Source of the DNA: Xenococcus sp. MO_188.B8
Lineage (GTDB): Bacteria > Cyanobacteriota > Cyanobacteriia > Cyanobacteriales > Xenococcaceae
Reading direction: 5' to 3'
DNA length: 43,857 bases
Assembly: GCA_030065615.1 (NCBI GenBank)
Contig: JASJDR010000062.1
Coordinates: forward strand, 1 to 43,857
How positions within the stretch are numbered: the stretch's first letter is position 1; every line of letters begins with the position of its first letter. A model generated the notes under the pieces. That model was not told where the DNA came from. It saw nothing but the letters and a program-made list of their open reading frames with translations, and did no database searches. The translations under genes were made by a program, and so were the position numbers. Positions 17,590-24,256 of the stretch are shown here, piece after piece.

Positions 17590-18079
17590 ATTTCTTGGCT
17601 ATCTCTTCTGCTTTATTATAGAAATCTATTTTTGGTTTACTGTTAACTGTTGACTGAATCTTATAAATAGGAACTACCCCAGAACTGGATCGATACAGAA
17701 CCACATGCCCATCATTGACAGTCACAATAGCTAAGTTTCTCCCGTAACGAGTTTGTAGGATATTCCAGTAACCAGGACTAATGCGCTTGAATCCTCGCTT
17801 TTGTCCTTCTGGCAATAAGATCCAAAGGTTAGGATTACCCTCGCTCTCTTTGGCCTCAGCATGAGCTGACAGAATTGGAGACAAACGGACATAAGAACCA
17901 TTTTTAAACTCGTACACTTTGACCCCACGTTGGAAAGCCAGACTGGGACTCGCAAACTTTTGTTTAATTTGCCGTGCAATATCCGCTGCTAGTTCTCGTG
18001 CTGCTTGGTGAGTAGCCTCACGAGACTCTAGAGTCATCTCCCTCAATTCCCGATCAAAAAAACGGTCAACCTCCGACAT
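17582..18079 (-). CDS. Tail completion/minor tail protein candidate (DUF6441-like)
   Basis: The 165-residue protein starts with an amphipathic helix (RFFDRELREMTLESREATHQAARELAADIARQ), then has a beta-rich part with a GNPNLWILLPEGQKRGF segment and a VTVNDGHVVLYRSSSGVVPIY ending. This layout resembles DUF6441 phage proteins and other tail completion or gpZ-like proteins that have an N-terminal helix carrying paired acidic/basic residues. It lies between the tube gene (20 bp gap) and the chaperone gene (8 bp overlap), so it is part of the tail operon. The specific function is inferred. Confidence 0.5.
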   Translation of the reverse strand: MSEVDRFFDRELREMTLESREATHQAARELAADIARQIKQKFASPSLAFQRGVKVYEFKNGSYVRLSPILSAHAEAKESEGNPNLWILLPEGQKRGFKRISPGYWNILQTRYGRNLAIVTVNDGHVVLYRSSSGVVPIYKIQSTVNSKPKIDFYNKAEEIAKKYE

Positions 18080-18098
18080 TAAAGTACTTACTTTTGAC

Positions 18099-18863
18099 TT
18101 ATCGTTTGACTCGAATCCTCATAAACCCCCCATACAAAGAATTATCAGCGTAACACCTGTCATAAAGAGCTGTGCCGTTAAGATTATATTCGGCAAACTC
18201 TTCGTTAATTAGATCCATCATTTCCGCAGGGTCAAAACGCGCCTTATAAATCTCAATTACTACTGGTACATTGTCACTACCGCGATTGAGCCCATCAAAA
18301 CGCAACCAGCGATAGGTATTGAGTTTAGTAAAAGCAGTGGTAATTCTTTCGGCGGCGGCTTGATAATTCGCCTCTAAAGTATCTCCATCGGTAAAACTCG
18401 CATCAGGAGCAAAACTGATTAATCCTGTATTCAGGTCAACACTATAATCAGTTTCATCATAGGTAGTAGCACCACCCACATTAGTTAAAGAACTAAAGGA
18501 GGCGGGCATTCGTGCCAAGGCAGCTTTTTTCCCTAAATGACCAATTATCTCTTCCCCTGTAACGGTAGCCCCTACCAACTCTTGACTTTGCCCATAGACG
18601 TACAGGTCTAAATTTTCCCGTTTGAACTCGTCGAAAGTGGCATTAATTTCAACTTTTTGCGCCTTTTCAAAAGTGGCATCCACCGCCCCTCTTCCAGTCT
18701 GACTTTCGTTATGCTCTACTCGCTCAACGGTAATTTTAGTCTCTAATTTGGAACAATTGCCCAGATCGATTAAACCGCCTACGGGCTTGCCTAAACTGTC
18801 CCTTTCGGAATAGTTGACAGATCCTTGACCAGAATAATATTCAGCAACAGTTTCTAATGCCAT
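18099..18863 (-). CDS. Major tail tube protein
   Basis: The 254-residue protein is beta-rich and fits a siphophage tail tube subunit. It begins MALETVAEYYSGQGSVNYSER with the LIDLGNCSKLETKITVERVEH strand pattern (the 'gn-s-l-e-e' motif of tube proteins), continues with NATFDEFKRENLDLYVYG, and has an inserted loop about 120-165 (SVDLNTGLISFAPDASFTDGDTLEANY) that repeats a motif also seen in minor tail proteins. It ends with a beta hairpin (YGGFMRIRVKR). The position between the terminator candidate and tail chaperone genes agrees. A four-base gap to the upstream gene indicates a shared transcript. Confidence 0.75.
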   Translation of the reverse strand: MALETVAEYYSGQGSVNYSERDSLGKPVGGLIDLGNCSKLETKITVERVEHNESQTGRGAVDATFEKAQKVEINATFDEFKRENLDLYVYGQSQELVGATVTGEEIIGHLGKKAALARMPASFSSLTNVGGATTYDETDYSVDLNTGLISFAPDASFTDGDTLEANYQAAAERITTAFTKLNTYRWLRFDGLNRGSDNVPVVIEIYKARFDPAEMMDLINEEFAEYNLNGTALYDRCYADNSLYGGFMRIRVKR

Positions 18864-18866
18864 AAT

Positions 18867-19262
18867 CTATCTATCGAATTTGTATAACACTTGAATCACT
18901 AACTCAATCAGGCAAGCTGTTTTCCCCTGAGTCTCCACAAATTTATTTGATTGTTTTAAATGAACAATTCCTTTGGGGATTGCAAGAGATTGCACAGCCG
19001 CTATTAAGTCGATCATTGCTAGATTTCCCAAATCTGCTGCCGATTTCTTAGCCGTTTCCACCACCAGTGCCTCAATAGTTACATTCAATTGGGCATCATA
19101 TTTCTGATTAAGCGGTTGATACTCTTCCAATTCATCTTTGACATTCAGATGATTTTGCTCGTATTGACTGGGGGTGGCTTGCCAATATGTAACTTGGTCA
19201 AAATTGGGTACCGATTTTAGTTGTTCCAAGATTAGGGGAACTATGTCATTTCTTCTGCTCAC
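18867..19262 (-). CDS. Tail terminator candidate (gpU-like)
   Basis: The reading frame opens at a TTG inside STRR repeats (19295), but a GTG at 19262 is preceded by AACGAGGATTTACATA with a GAGG ribosome site, so I start there (131 residues, SRRNDIVPLILEQLKSVPNF...). The mix of an N-terminal helix, alternating strands (QLNVTIEALVVETA), a central helix (NLAMIDLIAAVQSLAI) and a C-terminal strand (TACLIELVIQVLYKF) fits the small alpha/beta tail terminator fold. The gene precedes the tube gene, its usual place. Assignment is by position and fold impression. Confidence 0.5.
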   Translation of the reverse strand: MSRRNDIVPLILEQLKSVPNFDQVTYWQATPSQYEQNHLNVKDELEEYQPLNQKYDAQLNVTIEALVVETAKKSAADLGNLAMIDLIAAVQSLAIPKGIVHLKQSNKFVETQGKTACLIELVIQVLYKFDR

Positions 19263-19280
19263 TATGTAAATCCTCGTTCT

Positions 19281-19310
19281 TAAGTCAAAAGTCAAAAGTC
19301 AAAAGTCTTT
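19281..19310. repeat. STRR heptamers
   Basis: Four tandem AAAAGTC/AGTCAAA heptamers lie just upstream of the tail terminator start. They create a false upstream TTG start. Confidence 0.8.
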
Positions 19311-19323
19311 TAGCTTTCAACTT

Positions 19324-19614
19324 TCAAGCTTCTTTGAGAATTAAATCAGTTAACTTTCCGTCATCAATAGGTTGAATCTGAATGACTTCATAAACTCTGT
19401 CGTTCAGTTCAACTCTTGAACCATGGTTTACCTCAGTTATTTCTGAGGTTTGGGTTTGAAAAGAAATTGCCCGACCCTCAGAATTCAATGTATTGATTCC
19501 AAAAGCCTGAGCATATTCCTCATCAAAAATCCCCCAAACCTCAACCCCATCAATCAAAGCAGGACTAGAAAATTCACCTTTAGTGAAGATGTCAAGATTC
19601 TCTTCAAGTTTCAT
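19324..19614 (-). CDS. Head-tail attachment protein candidate (lambda FII-like)
   Basis: The frame is open from 19752, but the first 46 codons are repeat sequence (GKSQKSKVKS and a translated palindrome). The ATG at 19614 gives a clean 96-residue protein, MKLEENLDIFTKGEFSSPALIDG. It overlaps the upstream gene by 11 bp, a normal coupling geometry. Features include a GVEVWGIFDEEYAQAFG segment, then beta strands ending VNHGSRVELNDRVYEVIQIQPIDDGKLTDLIL. This pattern (a small beta protein with a near-C-terminal 'Y.V..I.PDG.G...L.L' signature) is typical of FII/Phage_attach head-tail joining proteins. It sits between the capsid and terminator genes. Confidence 0.62.
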   Translation of the reverse strand: MKLEENLDIFTKGEFSSPALIDGVEVWGIFDEEYAQAFGINTLNSEGRAISFQTQTSEITEVNHGSRVELNDRVYEVIQIQPIDDGKLTDLILKEA

Positions 19615-19924
19615 TGCTTTGACTAACTCTTGACTGTCTTGCCGAGCTTTCCCTTGCGTCTGACGCCGACGCGGGGTCTCGGCGCTTTTGACTTTTGACT
19701 TTTGACTTTTCCCCTGCCTTTTTCTCCTGTGCCTTCCAATCATTAAAGTCACTTGCTGCGGTTACTTCAGCAATTTTTGCGGGTGGTTTATCAGCCAAGG
19801 CCACAGCTTTATCATGCAATTTTGCCTGATCTTTAGTTAGATAAACCAACTCCCCAGGTTTGGCGGTTTTTCCCCGATGGATAATTTCTAATCCTTCTTC
19901 TTGTACTTGATACCAATCCTTCAT
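19604..19924 (-). CDS. Small phage protein with a repeat-derived C-terminal tail
   Basis: The 106-residue product has an N-terminal domain (WYQVQEEGLEIIHRGKTAKPGELVYLTKDQAKLHDKAV) of the short phage type that often follows capsid genes. The last 35 or so residues (KSKVKSQKRRDPASASDARE...) are translations of STRR heptamers and of the 19641-19683 palindrome, so the true protein was probably about 70 residues before repeat insertion. It is related to the protein at 20066-20251, sharing the Y-x-V, P-G/E-E-x-V-x-L-T-x-x-Q and H-x-x-x-V spacing. Its function is unknown; the neighbours suggest a head or connector accessory role. Confidence 0.55.
   Translation of the reverse strand: MKDWYQVQEEGLEIIHRGKTAKPGELVYLTKDQAKLHDKAVALADKPPAKIAEVTAASDFNDWKAQEKKAGEKSKVKSQKRRDPASASDARESSARQSRVSQSNET
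19641..19683. repeat. Palindromic repeat, GCCGAG...CTCGGC family, copy 1
   Basis: A 43 bp unit with inverted ends (GCCGAG and CTCGGC) and an internal GCGTC-GACGC stem is flanked by STRR heptamers on both sides. It is nearly identical to copy 2 at 20308-20350. Confidence 0.8.
19684..19712. repeat. STRR heptamers
   Basis: Tandem cttttga heptamers directly follow the palindromic repeat. Confidence 0.75.
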
Positions 19925-19984
19925 AATTTACTCCAAAAAACTTTTGACTTCTCTTGGTGCGCGTTTCTTGGTGGGCGTGCTTTA

Positions 19985-20001
19985 GACGAGGAAACCTCGT
20001 C
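19985..20001. repeat. Hairpin repeat
   Basis: GACGAGG-AAA-CCTCGTC is a perfect 7 bp stem with a 3-base loop in the intergenic repeat cluster 19925-20065. Confidence 0.7.
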
Positions 20002-20018
20002 AAGATCCCACCGCTTTT

Positions 20019-20046
20019 GTAGAGACGTTGCATGCAACGTCTCTAC
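20019..20046. repeat. 28 bp perfect palindrome
   Basis: Each half is GTAGAGACGTTGCA or its complement. This is a common dispersed cyanobacterial palindrome. It lies in the 140 bp gap between the two small head-region genes and is followed by STRR heptamers (20047-20060). Confidence 0.85.
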
Positions 20047-20065
20047 TGACTTTTGACTTATTTCT

Positions 20066-20251
20066 TCATCTCTCAGTCTTAGTTGCTCTAGTTTTATTCC
20101 TCGCCTTATATTGCTCCTCATTTTCTACCTGATGCGAATGACGCTGAAACTGCTCTTCTGTGAGCTTAACAGCCTCTTCCGGCTCATAAATCTTACTTTC
20201 CGTCAGAGCTACAACTAACCCTGGACGCACATAATAAGTTTTCGTGGTCAT
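20066..20251 (-). CDS. Small phage protein, paralogue of the gene at 19604-19924
   Basis: The 61-residue protein (MTTKTYYVRPGLVVALTESK...) is a short basic protein with the same spacing as the next gene downstream: aromatic-Tyr-Val at the start, then KIYEPEEAVKLTEEQFQRHSHQV. The pattern suggests duplication of a small post-capsid gene. It lies immediately downstream of the capsid gene, where many siphophages encode head decoration, fibre or connector accessory proteins. I do not recognise a named family. Upstream sequence is repeat-rich (STRR and a palindrome) but contains a TTTGGAGTAAATT ribosome site just before the ATG. Confidence 0.6.
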   Translation of the reverse strand: MTTKTYYVRPGLVVALTESKIYEPEEAVKLTEEQFQRHSHQVENEEQYKARNKTRATKTER

Positions 20252-20307
20252 AATTTACTCCAAAAAACTTTTTTTACTCCAAAAAACTTTTGACTCTTGA
20301 CTGTCTT

Positions 20308-20350
20308 GCCGAGCGTTCCCTTGCGTCTTACGCCGACGCGGGGTCTCGGC
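20308..20350. repeat. Palindromic repeat, GCCGAG...CTCGGC family, copy 2
   Basis: This is the second copy of the 43 bp unit at 19641-19683, differing at a few positions. It is again flanked by STRR heptamers (20279-20300 and 20353-20368) and abuts the 3' end of the capsid gene. Confidence 0.8.
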
Positions 20351-20366
20351 GCTTTTGACTTTTGAC

Positions 20367-22418
20367 TTACCGCGCAGCGGTACTAGGCTGATCACTATAA
20401 GGAGTAGCCAAATCAGTAGCTACAGAAAAAGCCTTCTCTTGAGTTACCTGAATATCGCAGGTATGGATGATGCGAACCCGTACCCCACCAGCTAAGAACT
20501 TGTGATAGGGATCGGCGGCTAGTTCATAGGTTCCCCATTCCCCACAAACCAATCGGGAAAAATCACCAAAGATCACGGCACTTAATCCTGTTCCTGTACC
20601 TTTGACTAAATTTCCTGGTACTTGATTACTTACCCCAACCCGATAACCATTGACATAACCCTGATTACTTCCTAGTAGGGCTTCTTGCCAGAGAGTTTGT
20701 CCCGTAGTGCCAGGGAATTTCTCCCGCGATTTCAATTCACCCCGCGTCTTAGCATTCATCACCCAACCCATTGTGCGCTCATCAGCATTGGCTACCGCGA
20801 TTTTGGTCTCAAAAGAAACTAATCTCGGATGGGTGGCTACATCTCCATTTTCACCAAAGATAATCGGATTAACTCCTGGAGTGTTAACAATGCCTAGCGG
20901 TTCATCGCTAGTTCCCGTTCCCTCTATAGCAGCTCGATCCATGCCCAAAGCTAAAGCTATTGCCAGTTCGCGACGGGTAAAATTATCCATGCCGATACTA
21001 GACTGAAGCAACATGGAGCGGGTCACGTACATGTAGGAACCAGCATTTTTTGGACGCAGTTTAACTAAGCCAAACTGAGCATTAATTTGGCCTACATCAG
21101 CATCTTCTGGCACCCAATAAACTGAAGTTCCATCGGTCACCCCTGCGATTTGCTTGGGAATGTCCACATTACCCACCAAACCGGTAAGGGAGGTCATGCC
21201 CATTTGGCGCATGATTGAGCGATTGCGGAAGATATCAATAAACCGCTCAGACAATAACTCAGTTTCGACTAAGTTGCCGCCAAATAGGGGATCTCCCACC
21301 ATCTGATCTCGCTGCATTACTTTCTGGAGGTAATTACGAGTTGCGGCTGAACGACTCAACTCTTCAAAACCATCTTGAGCATCTTCTGGACTGACATCGA
21401 GATCGTTGCCAGGAATTAAAACATTTTCTGTCTCTTTGTAATTCCTGGTTTTCTTGGCTTGGGTAACTAAAGCTTCGTGAATCTCTTTCTCAAAGCAATT
21501 TGTTTTCCATTCCCCATCTAAAGCAGCACGAATAGCATTGATAATGCGGTATCTTTTCCTTTCTTGACGCGACATTCCTAATGGTTCATTAGTGCGGGCT
21601 AAGGGTTGTTTTTTGCCGTCATTAATCTTATCCAAGAACAAAGATCTCGCTTGTTCAATGGATAAACCATCTTGAATTGCCTTCTCAGCAAGTTCCTGGC
21701 AACCATAGCGTTGACCAGCAGCTAAGATCGACTTTGTTCGTTCTCGTTCTGCTTTCAACAAATCTGCTTCGTTAACTTCTATCTCTGTTGGCATTGCATC
21801 AGTATTAGTGTTTTCTAACTGTCCTGATGATTCCCCTTTATTTGCTGAATGTTCAAAGCTCGGTTTTAAATCAAAATAACTCCTGCCTAACCCTACGGTA
21901 TGGTCCGCTGGTGCCGGACAAATACTTCCTTCAACTAAGCCCCATCTAACAACAATTAAATAGTCTTCATTGTCTCTGGTTTCAAATTTGACTTTTTCAT
22001 ATCTATAACCCCCGCTCACTGTGCGAAGATTTCCTTTGGTGACGCTGTGATAATATCTTTTGGCTAGTTCGTTATAGGGATTATCTAGTTCAAATTTGGC
22101 AGTGACTCTGACTTTTTTGTCTGCCAATCTTCCTGATAATAAACTACCTAAATATTGATTCGGGTCATGATTTAGTAATAATGGTGCGCTGCCACCATTG
22201 ACCCTTTCTAAGTTAACTGCTCCTTGATCGTGAGATAAAATTTCTGTTCCAAAGAATCTACGATAGGGCTGTTCACTGGTTAGGGAAAATTCAATGACGC
22301 CTTCTTCTTTCTCCTCTAGGTCACATATTTCTAAATCTCGACGCTGAAAACTGGGGATTTTGTGTTCTCCTACTAGGAAAAGATCGCCCTGGGATCTGAT
22401 AAGAACTTCTGTAGTCAT
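20367..22418 (-). CDS. Fused prohead protease and HK97-fold major capsid protein
   Basis: The 683-residue protein combines two normally separate functions. Residues 1-190 are an HK97-type prohead protease: the His is H84 in LLLNHDP, followed by LGSLLSGRL, and the Ser is S135 in LRTVSGGYR. A linker/scaffold (delta) segment rich in charged helix follows (about 200-330). Residues about 335-683 are the HK97-fold capsid protein (NLVETELLSERFIDIFRNRS, GTGTSDEPLGIVNTPG, GYVNGYRVGVSNQVPG, GDFSRLVCGEWG). Self-cleavage during head assembly would release the capsid subunit. The ATG is 11 bp downstream of the portal stop. The C-terminus ends in repeat-adjacent sequence (YSDQPSTAAR). Confidence 0.9.
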   Translation of the reverse strand: MTTEVLIRSQGDLFLVGEHKIPSFQRRDLEICDLEEKEEGVIEFSLTSEQPYRRFFGTEILSHDQGAVNLERVNGGSAPLLLNHDPNQYLGSLLSGRLADKKVRVTAKFELDNPYNELAKRYYHSVTKGNLRTVSGGYRYEKVKFETRDNEDYLIVVRWGLVEGSICPAPADHTVGLGRSYFDLKPSFEHSANKGESSGQLENTNTDAMPTEIEVNEADLLKAERERTKSILAAGQRYGCQELAEKAIQDGLSIEQARSLFLDKINDGKKQPLARTNEPLGMSRQERKRYRIINAIRAALDGEWKTNCFEKEIHEALVTQAKKTRNYKETENVLIPGNDLDVSPEDAQDGFEELSRSAATRNYLQKVMQRDQMVGDPLFGGNLVETELLSERFIDIFRNRSIMRQMGMTSLTGLVGNVDIPKQIAGVTDGTSVYWVPEDADVGQINAQFGLVKLRPKNAGSYMYVTRSMLLQSSIGMDNFTRRELAIALALGMDRAAIEGTGTSDEPLGIVNTPGVNPIIFGENGDVATHPRLVSFETKIAVANADERTMGWVMNAKTRGELKSREKFPGTTGQTLWQEALLGSNQGYVNGYRVGVSNQVPGNLVKGTGTGLSAVIFGDFSRLVCGEWGTYELAADPYHKFLAGGVRVRIIHTCDIQVTQEKAFSVATDLATPYSDQPSTAAR

Positions 22419-22429
22419 GGGAATAGGAT

Positions 22430-23962
22430 TTAATTAACCTTCTTACCATTCCCTATAGTTTCCTGTTCATCATCATGGATTGAGTAGCCATCGAAAGTTA
22501 ATTTGATGTCATAGGTTTCTAAGATCTTCCGCTCCCTCGCCAAAATCTTGATATTTTCCTCAAAATCTCCACCCTGTTTAGCAATTTCATCAGTAAGGGT
22601 AGTCAATCCACATTTAATCGCTGCGATGGTCGCGTTAATTTCTTTGTGCGGATCTACCCATGACCAACCCCTCGGAGTCCAGCGTATTTGGTGGTAACGT
22701 TGAGGTCTGATTTCATAATCGATAAAGGGCAGTACTCCTGAAAGTACTGCCATGTCTAGCCATTCACTGTACACGCGCCTCAAGAATATACTAATAAACC
22801 AAATCTGCCACACCTTATATCGGTCTCTCGCTTGGAGTAGAGATAAGCGACTACTGCTGTAGTTAGATTTGGAAAAATCATTGCTCACATTCTCGTAACT
22901 GACTCCTACTCCTGCACCAGAACCCCGCAGTTGGGATTCAAAGAAAGTAGCAAAGGCATTATTGGGACGGTTTGGCGCAAAACCTTCAAATTTTTCTCCT
23001 GGTGCGAGGTAGCGCATCATTCCAGGTGAGAGTTTTTCATCTGGTGGTAATTCTTTTTCTTCAGTGTCGGTATTTGGTTCGTTTAATAAATCCACATCGG
23101 GAGTATAAACTAATCCCATTATTGAAGCTGCGGCGCGGGCTGCTACTAGTTCTGATTTCTCGTATTCTCCGAGGTTTCGTAATCTTTGAATGGTGGAATA
23201 GAGAATTGGGACACCGCGAAGTTGATTGGGACGTTCTCTGAGATAGATATGAATAATCTCATCAGCAGGAATTCTCGTTAAGTTCCGACTATTAGAAGTA
23301 GTGCGCCCACCTCCTAACGGATTGGTGCCAAACCAAAAATCCCCTGGATGGTAATCGTAAAACCAATATGCCACAGGGCGTTTCCACCTATCAATCTCGA
23401 CTCCCATCACGATCTGATTGCCATTATGGGTGGAGTTATAATCCTCGGCACATTGATCCGCTTCGATTACTTCCAGGGCAAAGGGAATGGTTGAGCTGCC
23501 AAAACTACGTTTAATTTTTCTGATGAAAACTTCTCCTGATTCCAGGAATGATTTAAAGGCTAATTGTTGGATTTCGTTAAAGCAGCATTGTCCTGAAACA
23601 TCGCAATATTCTGCTTTTCCCCAGTCACTCCATGCTGATTCGATTAAGTCATTAATGCGATCTTCGTTCTTGGTATTGTCTTTGATTTGTTTGATTTGTG
23701 CCTGAAAACCAATCCCTGTATAAACGACGTTATCAACCAAGTGACGCACCATGCCCCGGGCATAATCGTTGTTGCGCAGTAGGTCACGAGAGCGGTTACG
23801 GAGGGTTTGCAAGGAGGCATAAACTTCCGAGTTGGCGGAGGTTCCCCAGGCTTGCCAATCGCGATCTAGTCTACCTCTTCTAGCTCCGTCGTAGCGACGG
23901 TGTTGTATTGAATGTCTTGGTGGTGTGTTCCAGATGCGCTTGATGAAGGTGAGGAAACTCAT
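22430..23962 (-). CDS. Phage portal protein, lambda gpB family
   Basis: The 510-residue protein shows the lambda-type portal pattern: an N-terminal RRYDGARRGRLDRDW segment, LRNRSRDLLRNNDYARGMVRHLVDNVVYTGIGF, a central GVEIDRWKRPVAYWFYD followed by RIPADEIIHIYLRERPNQLRGVPIL, then FEGFAPNRPNNAFATFFESQLRGSGAGVGVSYE. The dodecameric portal sits at the capsid vertex and forms the DNA channel. It is followed after 11 bp by the protease/capsid gene. Upstream a 294 bp gap and then the nSTAND gene separate it from gpW and terminase, an interruption of the normal head gene order. Confidence 0.92.
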   Translation of the reverse strand: MSFLTFIKRIWNTPPRHSIQHRRYDGARRGRLDRDWQAWGTSANSEVYASLQTLRNRSRDLLRNNDYARGMVRHLVDNVVYTGIGFQAQIKQIKDNTKNEDRINDLIESAWSDWGKAEYCDVSGQCCFNEIQQLAFKSFLESGEVFIRKIKRSFGSSTIPFALEVIEADQCAEDYNSTHNGNQIVMGVEIDRWKRPVAYWFYDYHPGDFWFGTNPLGGGRTTSNSRNLTRIPADEIIHIYLRERPNQLRGVPILYSTIQRLRNLGEYEKSELVAARAAASIMGLVYTPDVDLLNEPNTDTEEKELPPDEKLSPGMMRYLAPGEKFEGFAPNRPNNAFATFFESQLRGSGAGVGVSYENVSNDFSKSNYSSSRLSLLQARDRYKVWQIWFISIFLRRVYSEWLDMAVLSGVLPFIDYEIRPQRYHQIRWTPRGWSWVDPHKEINATIAAIKCGLTTLTDEIAKQGGDFEENIKILARERKILETYDIKLTFDGYSIHDDEQETIGNGKKVN

Positions 23963-24256
23963 TTACTAACTAAGATGAAGATCGTTGTTAGAGTTCCCTT
24001 TATTTATTCGTTACTCTGTTGCTAAAGTATCCTCCAAAATTAGATGATCGCACTCAAATTTAGATCTTTCAGCACTCGGAATGCTTTCCTAAGCACTCCT
24101 GAAACGCTAAAGGTTAGCGTCACCGGCTGTAAATGTCTGAAACGGGACAGAAACATCAACGTTTAGTCCGGTGCACGGGTTGGTTAGGCAATCTCCAAGT
24201 TGTCTGTTTTTAGTAATCGATTAGTGTTTACTCTGTGAAGAGCAAACACTCCACAG

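Noticed and set aside
19833..20121. Two overlapping minus-strand frames of 66 codons in the repeat cluster
   Set aside because: They consist mainly of translated palindromes and STRR heptamers and overlap real genes.
23963..24256. Structured RNA in the gap before the portal gene
   Set aside because: Short inverted segments such as CGCTAAAGGTTAGCG exist, but no known RNA pattern could be recognised and conservation cannot be checked here.
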